Source of the DNA: Ganoderma boninense
Lineage: Eukaryota; Basidiomycota; Agaricomycetes; Polyporales; Polyporaceae
Assembly: GCA_002900995.3 (NCBI GenBank)
Contig: CM035306.1
Span: forward strand, 1 to 64,000
DNA: 64,000 nt
Direction: 5' to 3'
Below the pieces are notes generated by a model. That model saw nothing but the letters and a program-made list of their open reading frames with translations, was not told the DNA's origin and made no database searches. Positions 1 to 11,144 of the stretch are shown in pieces. The position numbers were made by a program, and so were the translations under genes. Position 1 is the stretch's first letter, and each line of letters starts with the position of its first letter.

Positions 1-1153
1 CCGGGATACCGTGGCTGGGAGGGAGGCGGAATAAGAACGAGTGACGCACAAGAATGGATTGACGGCTTCCGCGAAGCGTTCGTGGTGTCGCGGACGAGCG
101 GGTCGAATGAGTGCCGAGCGCGCCTTGTCCGAGCAGCTTGAGCGCGGCACGGCCCATCCACTTGAGGACGTCGACTTCCTTGCTGCTGGCTGCGCCGATG
201 TCCGCGATAAGGCCGCCGCGCAGCTGGAGGAAGAAGTGTCCGTACGTCAGTGCGGATCTTGAGACGCACAGCGCGAGGTAAAGACGCTGCCCACCTTGTG
301 CGTCGTCTCGTAGAAGACAGAGGTTATGCCACGGAGATAGGCGATCGAGAAGACGGGCGTGAGCATCTTGCGCTGCTTCCGATGCTGCGCGCCCTCCGTC
401 GTGAGCAGACCCGGTCCGAGCAGTCTCGTGCTGTCATAGGATTGACGTGAGCGTTAGGTGTTCGGAGAGCTGCCACCGACGCAGAGAAATGCGTATACGC
501 ACTTGGCTGCTCCTGCGTTCTTCTGCCAGGCGTCCTGGTCTTTGATCGCGATGCTGTATAATGCCTTGGGATCGTATACGTTGATCCATGTACGCTGTGT
601 ATACAATGCGAGTGAGCGAGGCGAGCGAGGGCCAAGGTGCATTGGGAGCGAAAGTGCACTGTCCTGAGCGCTCCTGAGTTCCTGGAAAAGTCGCCTCAAG
701 CCCCTTCAGAAGCCCAAGACTCTCAGAAAGCTCCTTCCTGAGAGCCTTGTGCGACCTGACGCGGCCTGTAACGCTTACCCTGGCCGACAGGAAAGCTCAC
801 GGTCGCCCGCATGAAATCGCACTTTTGCTGAGGCTATGAGTAGGATGTGCAATGCGATAACTCACAGCAAAAGGGCCAGCCAGTTTCGAAAGCGGGCCGT
901 AGGTCTCTGCGTTCTGTTTGTTCCACTCGTTACTATGCCTGCCCATGATTTGTTGCGTATTCCCTGAAATCGTGAATCTAGTGAGCAATACAAGAGCGCG
1001 GAAATGAGCAGCAGACGAACCCTTGAGCCACGATGGGGACGGTGGTCCTGGAAGGTTTCGGAGGCTAGGAGGTGTGGCGAAACGCCTCCGGATGGTCCAT
1101 ACGACCGTGCCTAGGAGTGTAAGCGCAAGGAGGAGGGACGTTGGCAGGTCCAT
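1..1153 (-). CDS. Cytochrome P450, N-terminal part, cut by the window edge
   Basis: Microsomal P450 monooxygenase; substrate unknown. The ATG at 1153 opens a hydrophobic anchor, basic residues, and the proline hinge LPGPPSPSWLKG. Exons read by GT-AG rules: 1153-1021, 963-866, 594-503, 430 to about 300, then about 220 to the window edge. They join as ETYGPLSKLAGPFA, INVYDPKALYSIAIKDQDAW, LLGPGLLTTEG-QHRKQRKML, and EVDVLKWMGRAALKLLGQGALG (helix C and following region of agaricomycete P450s). The heme-binding Cys region lies outside the window. Oddity: near 113 and again near 84 the homologous reading (HSFDPLVRDT, then ERFAEAVNPF) changes frame, so the copy may be a pseudogene or the edge sequence may be poor. 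The P450 assignment is firm; intactness is not. Confidence 0.82.
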
Positions 1154-2540
1154 CGTCGGGTGGAAATGGAGTTGCTGGACACCAATGGTCGAGGCTCTAT
1201 ATATACGTCGGGATTAGGTTCATCGACAGGTGCCATTGCGTAAAATTGAAGTTGTCAGGATACACGCCCGGAGCTGAAAGTCTCCGAACAGAATGCCTGC
1301 GCACGAGCAGTAGCCTGAGGAGTTTAGAAGCTCTTAATGTCTGCAGCACTTTTCCGAAGATGTCTTCAGTACTTTCTCCGAGAAGAATGAGGCGGCTGGA
1401 GGAGTTCGGCACTCGGCCGACGGGCTGCGTGTGGGGCGGGAACGTCGGACAGGAAGTGGCTACCCACCGTGACGTACTACTACTAGATGCGATGTGCCAT
1501 CGTTGCATAGGCGAATCTTGTCGATATCGCCGCTGGCGCGGGGAAGGCAATGCAAGGATTCAGAGTGTGATGGAGGAGGTGGTGGTGTTAGTCACAAGCA
1601 ACGGCGCGGAGAGTCTCCAGATGGTGGCGGTTTCGAATAGCGCTCGGCACTTCCGTTCGGGTCATAGACGGACTCGGAGCTAACTTCAAATTGGTTCGAC
1701 TCCATGGAAATGTATACTACTTGCGTCATAGAACTCTAGTATGTTCCGGCTCGCCTTATGGGTCGCTGAGTGTCGTCGAGTCGATAGCTCCCAGTACTTA
1801 GCACTTTTTTTTTATCTTCAAGTTGCCAGGATCGATCCCGTCGTAGAGACCCCCCTCAGATCGCCGGTCTTCAGCGAATAGACCACGGTCATGAAGGTGG
1901 AAGCTTCTTGTGATTAGCAATTGCTGCATGCTGCAGCTTGACTATCAAATTGCGCACTGGTAGTGTCATATCGCATATGGAAGCTTGCTCTGACAGAGGC
2001 GTACCATACACAGCTACAGCCCCTCAGCGCGCCCCCACACGTCGAACAGATGGTCCTCCATCCAACCGTGCGATTATGCAGGGCCAGAACCAAACGTCCT
2101 CCAATCTTAACCGGACTGTGACTTCTTTTCAACGTCAAACCTGTTACTTTGCGTGTGAGATCAGCGTCCAATCTCGGTCAGAACAATTCATTCACCCTCT
2201 TTTAAACCCGGGGCTCGTTCGACGACAGGCGCGAACAAGCTCTTCTGCGTTCCTCGGCACTTACTTCCAAACATCGGAGTGTTTGACGACATGTTACCCT
2301 TCATAGCATTCGAAAACTCCCCAGGAGGGGTCGAGCACGCGGCACCCGCTGTTTTCTGGAAAACATCAAGGCCTGCGAGTTGAGGATTTCCTGCTTGGTC
2401 TTGTGCACAGGTTAGTGGTATAAGACATAGCCACGTGTAATTTACTCTGTGTTGACGAGCACGAGCCAGGTTTATGACATGATCCCGAAGACGCTTCCGG
2501 GCCCCATGTCCCTAAGTCGTGGTGCCTGTGCTCAGCTGGG
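1154..2540. other. Gene-free stretch upstream of the P450
   Basis: This holds the P450 promoter side and unassigned sequence. There is a T-run near 1806-1813. Open frames on both strands are short and lack any motif I recognise. Confidence 0.4.
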
Positions 2541-2544
2541 TCTG

Positions 2545-2760
2545 TTGGCAATTCACAAGCCTGCGCGAAAAGGCACTCCAGCATTCAAGTCGGCAGACTG
2601 TTTCTTGCGCCTCGAGATTCAAACAATACCCACGTCAAAGACTGGTTCTTGCCGGCATGAAGGGATTCTCATTCAACGGTCCCACCCCTCACCGTGGACG
2701 AGATAACGCGGCTGGGACTCGACTTCACGGTGAAGGTATCATACTCCGCGAGAAGGCCCT
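2545..2760 (+). pseudogene. Relic of a BTB/POZ-family gene (C-terminal part)
   Basis: The plus strand keeps scattered pieces of the C-terminal helical part of the BTB family found elsewhere in this window. These are SLREKAL (compare FADLREAAI), then in another frame VKDWFLPA followed by a stop, then in a third frame TVDEITRLGLDFTVKV (compare TVGEYGTLGVELAAGV in the gene at 17871-18867). At least two frame changes and a stop separate the pieces, so it cannot encode a full protein. The N-terminal half is not recognisable. It is assigned by comparison with the intact paralogues in this window. Confidence 0.55.
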
Positions 2761-2829
2761 CAGCCTAACCACCCACAACCCCAGGTTCAGAGCGTCTCGC
2801 TCTCTACTCCTATCATAGTGCAAGCGTTC

Positions 2830-4700
2830 TCGGCGATGCAACAGTCAGTGGTGCCACATCCGAGTCACCCCCGCCCCATACTGGTAATCAGCGACGATGA
2901 ATCCGTCGCACCTTCGAATGAGAACAGGGCATGCAATTTTTAGGAATATAAGAGTCGTGGCGAGCCTCCAGGCTGTACTGCTACTGAATATACCCACGTC
3001 GTGGTTTCCAAATTTTGCGGATTCCCGGCGCCCGTGCAGAACTTGGAGATCAGACTTGAATTGACAACGCTGACACGCCCCCGAGGAGTTCTGTTTAGTA
3101 TGACCTGCGGAATATAAGCTCTAACTTGTAGGCCATATAATTTCTCCGCATGTTCAAAGGGACAGGTTGGAGAATACTTTGGGCAGGGACAGGGAGTTGA
3201 GAACATAAGTCCAGCGGCAACTCCCGGAGAGCGTAGCGCTGCCACATTTACGGCGCTACGCGTGCCAGCGCACTCCACACATCGTGCCTGTCCGGTAACA
3301 GTAAGAGCCATCGACCTTCGTTCTCAGGTTCAATGACAAAAATATGTTTTTCTTCGCATTCCAAAGTTGAGTAGCCGTCCCAACAGTGGCAACGTTGGAT
3401 CCTCGTCACAGCGGTACCAAGAGCGACCCCAGTCTACATCAGGAATCCGTCCGATTCACTTAAAAGCCTGAAATCACTTATCTGCCTGTTCAGGGACCGC
3501 CAGTGGAATTCCAGTGGCTATCTGGAATCCTTGATAATAGGTTCGTCTTCTGGCCAGTTGACCGCTCCAGTGGATTCAGTGAGATATAGTGGGATTCATT
3601 CCTAACGGCTACCTCTACGCTACAGTATTGGGGCCGCAAGATGAGCTCGAGTACGTAAGCACTTACCCAGCGCCGCGTCCGCCATCCTAGTGCCCCCCAC
3701 CCTCCTAGTCTCGCTGTCTGTCCGGTGGCTGCTCCTGTCGCGCTCCTTCACGAGTTGCCTGCAGCCCCCAATGTGCGGTGTGTGTTTCAAGTCTAAACTC
3801 CTTCTATAATGTCAGACTGAGCTTTCAATGGAGCAAGAGTGGAACAACACCTTCCTGTCCAAACTGGAGAGGCTTCTGCACTGTGAAAGCGCCACAGTAC
3901 TGCAACAACTAACATGACACGTAAAATCGCTGCTGCGAGATACAGAGCATACAGGACAATACTCTACGGTGCGTTCATTGCTCCATGTAGTTTCACCAGA
4001 ACACCGAGTGGCGCTCTCCAACGTCACTGCACAAGCTCGAGAAAACTGGTACTTACAGGGCCGCGTGACGGAGTGGCATAGAGATACGCTGCAGCCACGA
4101 TTGTATATCTGTTATCCAATTAGCGAGACGTCACCTGGAGCTTGAGATGACACCTTGATGTGGAAGACTGGAAGGTCGCGCTCGCAAGCTCATGTCCTCG
4201 TCTCAGGTAAGTTGTGAGTAGACAAATCGAGTAAATTAAGACCGCAGTAGCTACAGAGCAAGGGCGGATGAAACGCGGTGTGTGTGATGCGAGAGAGAAA
4301 TCCGAGCCGAGGAAGCCAGAGAGAGATGATGGGGAGAAGTCGAAGGAAGGGCTTGGACGAATGCCAGTGCCGGTGACCTTATCAGTTGGGGCATGGAAAA
4401 ATGCCGGAGGTGCGCAGCTCGGGTCTCTCGGATGGCCTGGAAGGAGACATCGGATGTCTGTTATCCGCAGGCCTCCGTGTGCATGATGTGGCGTCCTACT
4501 GTTTTTTTTTTTTGATGCCCCGCATCCCAGTGGATTCCAGAGAAAACAGCGGATTTAAGTGACACCAGTGCCATCAAGCGTTAAGTGCGGCCAGTCCATT
4601 CAAGTACCGGACGGATTCCTGATGTACCGAGGCATCTGAGATCCCGTCCAAGGCTCGTCGTACGGCATGCAAGAAAGACATCCGCTCTACCCCTCACCAG
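2830..4700. other. No recognisable gene
   Basis: Mixed sequence without long or motif-bearing frames. A poly-T run lies near 4502-4513. Possible older decayed material; nothing assignable. Confidence 0.35.
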
Positions 4701-4701
4701 C

Positions 4702-5517
4702 ATGTCACACTCTCTGAGACTCGAGCTCAAGCGTCGACTGACCCATCGACGGCCTCCAGACCGCTGGCACATTGGCATTCGCGATCGCGAATTCTTCATC
4801 GATGTCAAGCCTCTGTACCTCCGGGTAAGGTCATTTTCTGGCCTCATTCTACGTCAGTCAACTTAAAGACACCGACTCTTTCAAATCGGTTCATAGGCAA
4901 TAGGCAGAGAATACACTATTTCTAGTCCCCTCGGCACTACTTCCAGCGCCGAGTTTCGAACGCATGTTTCACCCTCCCAGAGTGCCGCACACGCCCCTGG
5001 AGGGCTCGAGCGAGGAACATCCCCTCTTCCTAGAGAGCATCAAGGCGGACGAGCTGAGGGAGTTCTTGCGTGTCTTGTCTTCCAGGCGAGTACTTCTCTG
5101 GATTTGCGGTGCCGGTGCCGTTCACCGTTTCTGGGGACCTGCAGTTGCTAACAACGGTCTTCGAATCCGCACCCATAAACAGATTCGCAACGAGCACCAA
5201 CACAACCATCCGGAGCATCACCCCTCCTGGCTGCCCGTCCTCAAAGCTCGCGTCTCTGGAGTTCGCCGGCTTGCGTGAGAAGGCGCTGAAGTACTCAAGA
5301 CAGCGACTGCATGACTCGCCTCCACGTCGCGCGCGTACGGCGCCGACGACTGGTTCCTCGGCGATGCGGGACTGATGCACGAGAGGAGCCGCTGACGGGA
5401 AACGAAATGGCACAGCTCGGGCTCGAGTTAGCGGCAAAGGTCGTCGCGCTGCGCGAGGAGGCGCGCGGGCGGTCAATCGACGGGGTGAGTGCGCGCACTG
5501 CTTTTTTTTCAGTCTGA
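4702..5517 (+). pseudogene. Disrupted BTB/POZ-family gene
   Basis: The layout follows the intact BTB paralogues. Exon 1 from ATG 4702 ends in DREFFIDVKPLYLR before a donor at about 4825. A second block reads ENTLFLVPSALLPAPSFERMF, then IKADELREFLRVLSSR. A third block has LREKALKY, YGADDWFL, and MAQLGLELAAKVVALREEA. The blocks do not join in one frame: the ENTLFLVP frame does not follow from the exon-1 splice phase, and the third block needs two frames around 5340-5400. It is most likely a pseudogene, although an unusual splice pattern cannot be excluded. It would be a nuclear or cytosolic BTB scaffold protein if functional. Confidence 0.6.
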
Positions 5518-6557
5518 GAGACGTCGACGTCGATGTCGCTTGTATGCAGACAATGCAGGCACTGACAGCTGCATTGGTTGCCACTTCATAGCGCGATCAG
5601 CGACAGTGCTATCAGGCGCAGATTGCGAAGGGGAAAGCCAACGCTTCGGCCTGAACTGTAAATGTACCACGGCTCAAGCGTACTGCATATATACGGCGCG
5701 GCGACGTATCGCGGCCCTTCTTTGCCTCCGCCCACAAAGCTAAATCCAGTTCAAGTCAAGTCCAAATCCAAGACGAACGCCACCGTGCCCCTCTGGCAGC
5801 CCCACTTTGATTTACTGACATACAAATCCGCCAGCAGACTACCCAGCTTCGGCTCGTCCCCATAGTCCGCAAAGCGTGTCTATACGGGGCTCACATCGCC
5901 AGTGCAGTCACCCACCGCAGGCCTGGTCACTCGATCTGCCCGACATCCCAATCCATTCAGCGCGAGGAGTGAGGCCGGAAGGGTGCGTATTAACCAGGAC
6001 GCCATCGAAGCGGAGCCAGAACTTCGCACAGATTATGTCCTCGTCGTTATGGCGAATGAAGCCCGTGCAGATGGCCTCGGGCAGTCCTGCATTAGCTTGT
6101 AGGGCTGACTTCATTCAACCATCACAGTGACCCCTCCGCTGGTCAGCCCAGCAGGAGTCTTTCCGGACTGGTTTGAAGGTGGCTGTGGGAGATGCATGCT
6201 GAATGAATCTGACCTTGATAGGCATACGAGCTCGCACATCAATGACATACACCGATGTATTCCGCCGTTCGACATAGCTGCGATCCAGGGGAGTATCTCC
6301 ATCGTCGTCTTCGCGACCACTTGGTGCTTGGTAGGGACCAATAACGCCCGTGTACAAACTATCCAAAGGTGCTATCAACATTGAATTGACTTTGTGAGTA
6401 CAGGTACTCAGTTGCTATCTGTGAATGCTTTCTGATGAATACATCTGGTTTGTACTGCGAGCTGGGGCCAGAGGGCGCTCTCTACATCGTCGCAACCCTT
6501 GTTCTCATCTCCTTCGCCTCCTTCGCTGCCACCTCCATCATCGCCATCATCTTCTCC
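5518..6557. other. No assignable gene
   Basis: A TATA-like TATATAC lies near 5689. Short frames on both strands (about 5876-6130 plus, 5908-6114 minus) look moderately protein-like but match no family I know. The right end is the 3' flank of the oxygenase gene. Confidence 0.3.
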
Positions 6558-8075
6558 TCATGCTTCCGTCTTTGACCGTTGGCCGTAAGGGCCGACCATC
6601 ACAAGGAGACCGACACGCATATACAGCCAATTCAACGACGGTTCATTGCCGTACGTCAAATATGGCGAGCACACCTGTCCTGTGTTACCGCCATCGGTGA
6701 TCCAATGGACGGTGAGCTTATCTTTCTCGTATCTCTCTTCCCTTGCGTCTTCCTCGTCCCGCGTCTCCGTCTCCGTCTCCGTCTCCGTCCACGGCTCCCC
6801 CGCATCCCCCGTGAACACCAGACTGCGAAGCACGTCGGTGCGGCAGTAGCTGTAATCGCAGAGCCTGGTCTCCACGCTCTCCATGTCCTCGTCGAACATA
6901 TCGAGCTCCACCATCTCCTCAAGCGCGATCTCCTTGTCCAACCCCTCGCTCACGAGCCGCAGGCGCGGCGCCACTTCAAGCGCCTGGCACGCCGCGAACA
7001 GCACCGCGTCGCTCCCCTTGAGCCACTCCTCCAGGTCCTCCAGCGGGCCGCTCATGTTGGACGTCCACGCCGCCGGGAACGGGTAGTCGTGGCACAGCCT
7101 GAAGCCCATCATCCCGCCCTCGGGCAGGAACGTCGGCTCGTCGAGAAGCGCGGCGAGCGCGGCCTTCACCGCGGACGCGCTGGCGTGTGGGGGCTGGAGC
7201 GCGTCGAGGGCGGTCGGCGGGTCGGAGGTGCGGAGCGAGGCATAGTAGAGGTTGTACGTGAGCGTGACACGGTGCCCGGAGCGGACGGGCAGCACCTCGT
7301 GCTCGACGTCGCTGAAGAACGCGATGTACGCGATGCTGCTCGTGCGCCCCGCGAGCAGCGCGGCGGCATCAAATGTGAACTCCTCGTCGCCGTGGCGGAG
7401 GACGAGCGCGCCGCCCTCGTGTGGGGTGGGGAGGATCACGACGAGGGAGGCGAACATCGACTGGCTCCGGGGCGTGTCCTTGTGCGGCTTGAAGAACGCA
7501 CCCTCGCCTATCGGGATACCGTAGGCTGTCAGCCACTCTCAGCATCGCCCCGATAGGAGTCTCGCTCACTGTACACGTTCAGCTTGTATAACTCCGGACG
7601 CACGACACGCGGCTCTGACGCCTCGGGGAGGAGGCCGAGCCGCACGGTTTCGAGGAGCCGGGTGCTCTCCAGGTCGAGGCCGGCCTTGAAGTTCGTGGAG
7701 TCCATCTTGCCCGCCTTGCGATACGTCTCGTCGAGCACCGTCTCTCCCCCTCGTCCGAACTTGGCGCGCTCGCACGCCTGTGCTAGTCCTTCCACGGCAC
7801 TCTGATCATTGGACATCGACGCCTTCAGAAAGTCGATGAACCTGACAGTCGGCCTCAGCTTGAGTACGGATCCATGTAGCCGATGCGCATACTCCGCAGA
7901 CCGAGGGCGCGGATAACTTGAAGCTGTAAGATACGCACCGTGCATCTTCCCTCCCGTAGTACAGCTCGAGGTTCTCAGGGGTAACCTGGAGAACACCGCT
8001 GCAGTACGGTGGACGTTCCGTCAAGGTCGCTTGAAGTTGTTGGATCAGGGGAAGGGCAGTGTACTCGGTACTCAT
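6558..8075 (-). CDS. 2OG-Fe(II) oxygenase superfamily protein
   Basis: Predicted non-heme iron, 2-oxoglutarate-dependent oxygenase of the prolyl-4-hydroxylase-like type common in basidiomycetes; substrate unknown. Three exons, 8075-7939, 7841-7570 and 7507-6558, join in frame to 452 residues. Exon 1 ends ELYYGREDAR and exon 2 ends ELYKLNVY. The iron site is H145-x-D147 in FFKPHKDTPR with H206 in DVEHEV; R216 in SGHRVTLTYN is the likely 2OG-binding arginine. A threonine/glutamate-rich stretch (TETETETRDEED) lies near residue 385. No signal peptide is visible. The ATG at 8075 follows a TATTTAA box about 70 bp upstream. It is the head-to-head paralogue of the gene at 9064-10693, and its promoter is also duplicated. 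Confidence 0.85.
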
Positions 8076-8143
8076 GGAGGAGGATTGTTGGGTGCTCGAA
8101 GGGGATAGCTCTATCTGATGTCTGATGTGCCATGTCCTCCACT

Positions 8144-8151
8144 TAAATAGG
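8144..8151 (-). promoter_or_regulatory. TATA-like box of the minus-strand oxygenase gene
   Basis: The minus strand reads CCTATTTAAGTGG here, about 70 bp before the ATG at 8075. The paralogous promoter has CCTATATATAAGTG at the matching place (9041-9053), so the element is conserved between the copies. Confidence 0.5.
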
Positions 8152-9041
8152 AGAGGTGTTGTTCTGGGGTCTAGTAAGTGAGCACGGAAGAATCCCTTCA
8201 CTAAGCGATAAAGCGAGGGTGTAATTTCTGTCATACATGACTCGTCGTGAGAGCGTGCTCGCCTCGTGCACTTCAAAACATGGATCCACACGAACAAACG
8301 GCTTGTAGGCTTTGTCATGGGGCATGTTCGGTGCTTCTGTGAAAGAGAATTTTCCCAGACAATTTCTTTGCCTCGGAAAAGCTACTGACTCAACTTGCTC
8401 AAAGCAGGCCATGCGGGTTAGCTACGGACATCACCGTAGCGTTGTGTTCGCCGACCTTGAACAATGGCAGTGCGGTATTCGTGTCCCTCGCCGACCACTC
8501 TCTCGACGGCTGGGGGTTTTCACGTTGTACGTCTAGATTCCGGTGAGACCAAGCTCGGAGACAGGAGGGAGGTGATAGTTTGTGGTGAGGCGATGGTCGG
8601 ATAACGTGTTGCACTTCATGATCGACGGTGACTCGCGTTGTGGTGGGCGCAAATTAACTTGAAGTTCTAGTAGCTTCTCGGCGCGAGTTCACACAGGCAT
8701 CATGATAGCGCTTGCTCTGATCAGGCCAGCAGGAGTTATTCTAGACGGAGTTGAAGGCACTGAACATCCCGGGCCCCGAGAAGTTGACGGGCCATTTAGG
8801 CGAGTCGACTTCGGTTAACGTCTCAAGTGGTCGTATAAGGGAAACTGACTCGAGAGACACTCCAAGTGATACATGTTATACGAAGACAATCGATGATCGT
8901 GTGGATCCATGCTTGGGATTGACCTGCACGAGGCACGACGAGCTCTCAAGGCGAGTCATGTTCGACGAAATTGACTGTCTAACTTCTCACAGGACCAAGG
9001 CATGTTCTTCCATGCTCGCTTGTTGCCGAACCGCATATCCC

Positions 9042-9052
9042 CTATATATAAG
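9042..9052 (+). promoter_or_regulatory. TATA-like box of the plus-strand oxygenase gene
   Basis: CTATATATAAG lies about 90 bp before ATG 9135 but only about 12 bp before ATG 9064. This spacing argues that the original translation start was 9135. Confidence 0.5.
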
Positions 9053-9063
9053 TGTCAGAGAAC

Positions 9064-10693
9064 ATGTTCAAGCTGGATAACACCAGCTATCAGACAGGCC
9101 ACCTTCCGTTCCTCCCTGGCGACAAACCTCTCCTATGGCCGAATACACTGCTTTCCCCCTTGTCGAGCTACTCCCCGAGCAACTTTGAGCTGTACTACGG
9201 GAGGAAGGAAGCACGGTACGTAGCGGATGTCCCTATCCTCTCTCCCTGTCCATCGTCCTCATTGGCACCGGACATACTCCCTACAGATTCGTTGATCTGC
9301 TGGAGGCGTCGACAACCAACGACCACGGCCCTCTAGAGCGACTGGCGCAAGCGTGCGAGCGCGCCGTATTTGGCCGAGGGGACGAAGCAGTGCTCGACGA
9401 GACCTATCGCAAGGCGGGGAAGATGGACTCGTCCAACTTCAAGACCGGCCTCGACCTCGTGAACACCGGGCTCCTCGACGGCGTGCGCCTCAGCCTCCTC
9501 CCCGACGCTGCAGAGACCCGCACCGTGCGCGCTGAACTGTACAAATTGAACGTCTATGGTGAGTACTGCATTCGTCGTTCGGTGCTCACTCATAACCGTT
9601 ACGCGTACTAGGCGAAGGCGCGTTCTTCAAGCCGCACAAGGACACACCGCGCAGCCAGTCCATGTTCGGCTCCCTCGTCATCATCTTTCCTACCCCGCAT
9701 GAGGGCGGCGCGCTCATCCTACGGCACGAGGACAAAGAAGTCACCTTTGATGCCGCCGCGCTGCTCGCGGGGCGCACGAACAGCATCGCCTACATCGCGT
9801 TCTTCGGCGACGTCGAGCATGAAGTCATGCCCATCGTCTCCGGCCATCGCGTCACGCTCACGTACAACCTGTCCTACGGCTCGGTGCGCAAGCCGGCCCT
9901 GCCCCCGCCCCCAAAGCTCGAGACGGTGCAGCCCCCGCACGCCAGCTCGCTCACTGTCAAGGACGCGCTATCCGCCCTGCTGGACGACGCGACGTTCCTG
10001 CCGCAGGGCGGGACGCTGGGCTTCGCGCTGCGCCACACATACCCGCTGCCGTACGTGTGGACGCCCAGGATGGAGGACCCGCTGGAGAGCCTGGAAGGAT
10101 GGCTGAAGGGGAGCGACGCGCTGCTGTTCCGGACGTGCAGCGCGCTCGGGGTGCGGCCGCTCCTGCGGCTCGTGAGCGAGGAGACTGATAGTGAGATCAT
10201 GCTCGACCGCATGGTCGCGTTCAGCGGGTACGACATTAGCAATACGGAGACCGAGCTCCGGACGTACGACGGCGCCGTCGTCCTTCGTAGCTTCGAGTTC
10301 ACGGGGAACGCGCGGGAGCCATGGGCCCGGACTACAGAGAGCGGGTGGGAGGAGGAGCGCACGGTTTATTGGGTCACGCGGGGCGGGTTTGGGGAAGGCC
10401 CGTGCTCGGCGTACGCGGCGTATGGGAACGAGCCGTGGTTGGGGTGGTTGTATATGCGGGTTTGTCTGATCGTCGAGATCGGCCCTTATGGTCAACGGTC
10501 CGTGAAAGGGGAGGATATGGGAGATGAGGAGGGGGGCGTCGGTGAGGATGTTCCTGAGAGCGAGTCAAATGAGGAGGAAGAGGGAGAGGAAGAGGAAGAG
10601 GGAGAGGAAGAGGAAGAGGGAGAGGGAGAGGATGGCCGTGGCGGGAACGGCGACGGGGGATCCGATGAGGCACTGAGCGATGCTCAAAACTAA
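9064..10693 (+). CDS. 2OG-Fe(II) oxygenase superfamily protein, altered N-terminus
   Basis: Paralogue of 6558-8075 with the same intron positions: exons 9064-9215, 9287-9558 and 9612-10693, 501 residues. H150-x-D152 lies in FFKPHKDTPR, H211 in DVEHEV, and R221 in SGHRVTLTYN, so the catalytic set is complete. The C-terminus adds an acidic tail of repeated EEEEGE after residue 450. The start is doubtful. The ancestral start seems to be ATG 9135 (MAEYTAFPLVELL, compare MSTEYTALPLIQQL in the paralogue), but a net loss of 56 nt before GAGCTGTAC shifts that frame into TGA at 9186. The conserved frame is open only from ATG 9064, which corresponds to the paralogue's 5' leader. It is either re-started or N-terminally damaged. 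Confidence 0.78.
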
Positions 10694-11144
10694 ATTCTTC
10701 TCTAAGTCGAACCCAGATACCCAATCATCAGGCGGTGGGCGATGTACTAGGTATTGACGCAAACATGACCGCAAAGTTCAAACACCTCTCGAAGGTACTA
10801 CATTTCCTTGCGAAGAATGAAGTGCTCCTCGACGTCGATTCAGAGTGAGCAAGGTTGGCCGATGCTATCATAGGGATGGGCTTCTTTCCTGGTAGAGACG
10901 ACATCTGGAGGAAGGCCATGCCGCTGCATAGCTGTATAAGCTCGCTTCGGAATCACCGCCACATATGAATCATACAACGAACTGAGATGAGTTTCTTCTC
11001 CACGCCTGTATAATACATATTTACAGCGAGTCGGTGTCGTCCTAATCATGCCAAGTCGTCTGGAAAAAAACAACATAGAGACACCCGGTTCCATCCAGTG
11101 AGCTTGAGCACTGGTAGCCGCGGCGGCAGTACGACTTGCCAAGG
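10694..11144. other. Short intergenic stretch between convergent genes
   Basis: The 3' flanks of the oxygenase (plus) and BTB (minus) genes meet here. No motif-bearing frame was seen. Confidence 0.35.

Larger units (their letters stand above)
8076..9063. repeat. Bidirectional promoter region made of inverted homologous halves
   Basis: Sequence around 8215-8300 read on the minus strand (GTGTGGATCCATG, then TGCACGAGGCGAGC, ACGACGAG, AGTCATGT) matches 8898-8980 on the plus strand in the same order (GTGTGGATCCATG, TGCACGAGGC, ACGACGAG, AGTCATGTTCGACG). The two oxygenase genes were therefore duplicated with their upstream regions, with a symmetry point near 8.6 kb. Confidence 0.6.

Noticed and set aside
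6579..7556. Long plus-strand open frame opposite the oxygenase gene
   Set aside because: It is Arg/His/Gly-rich without motifs and mirrors the GC-rich third positions of the real minus-strand exon that carries the catalytic residues.
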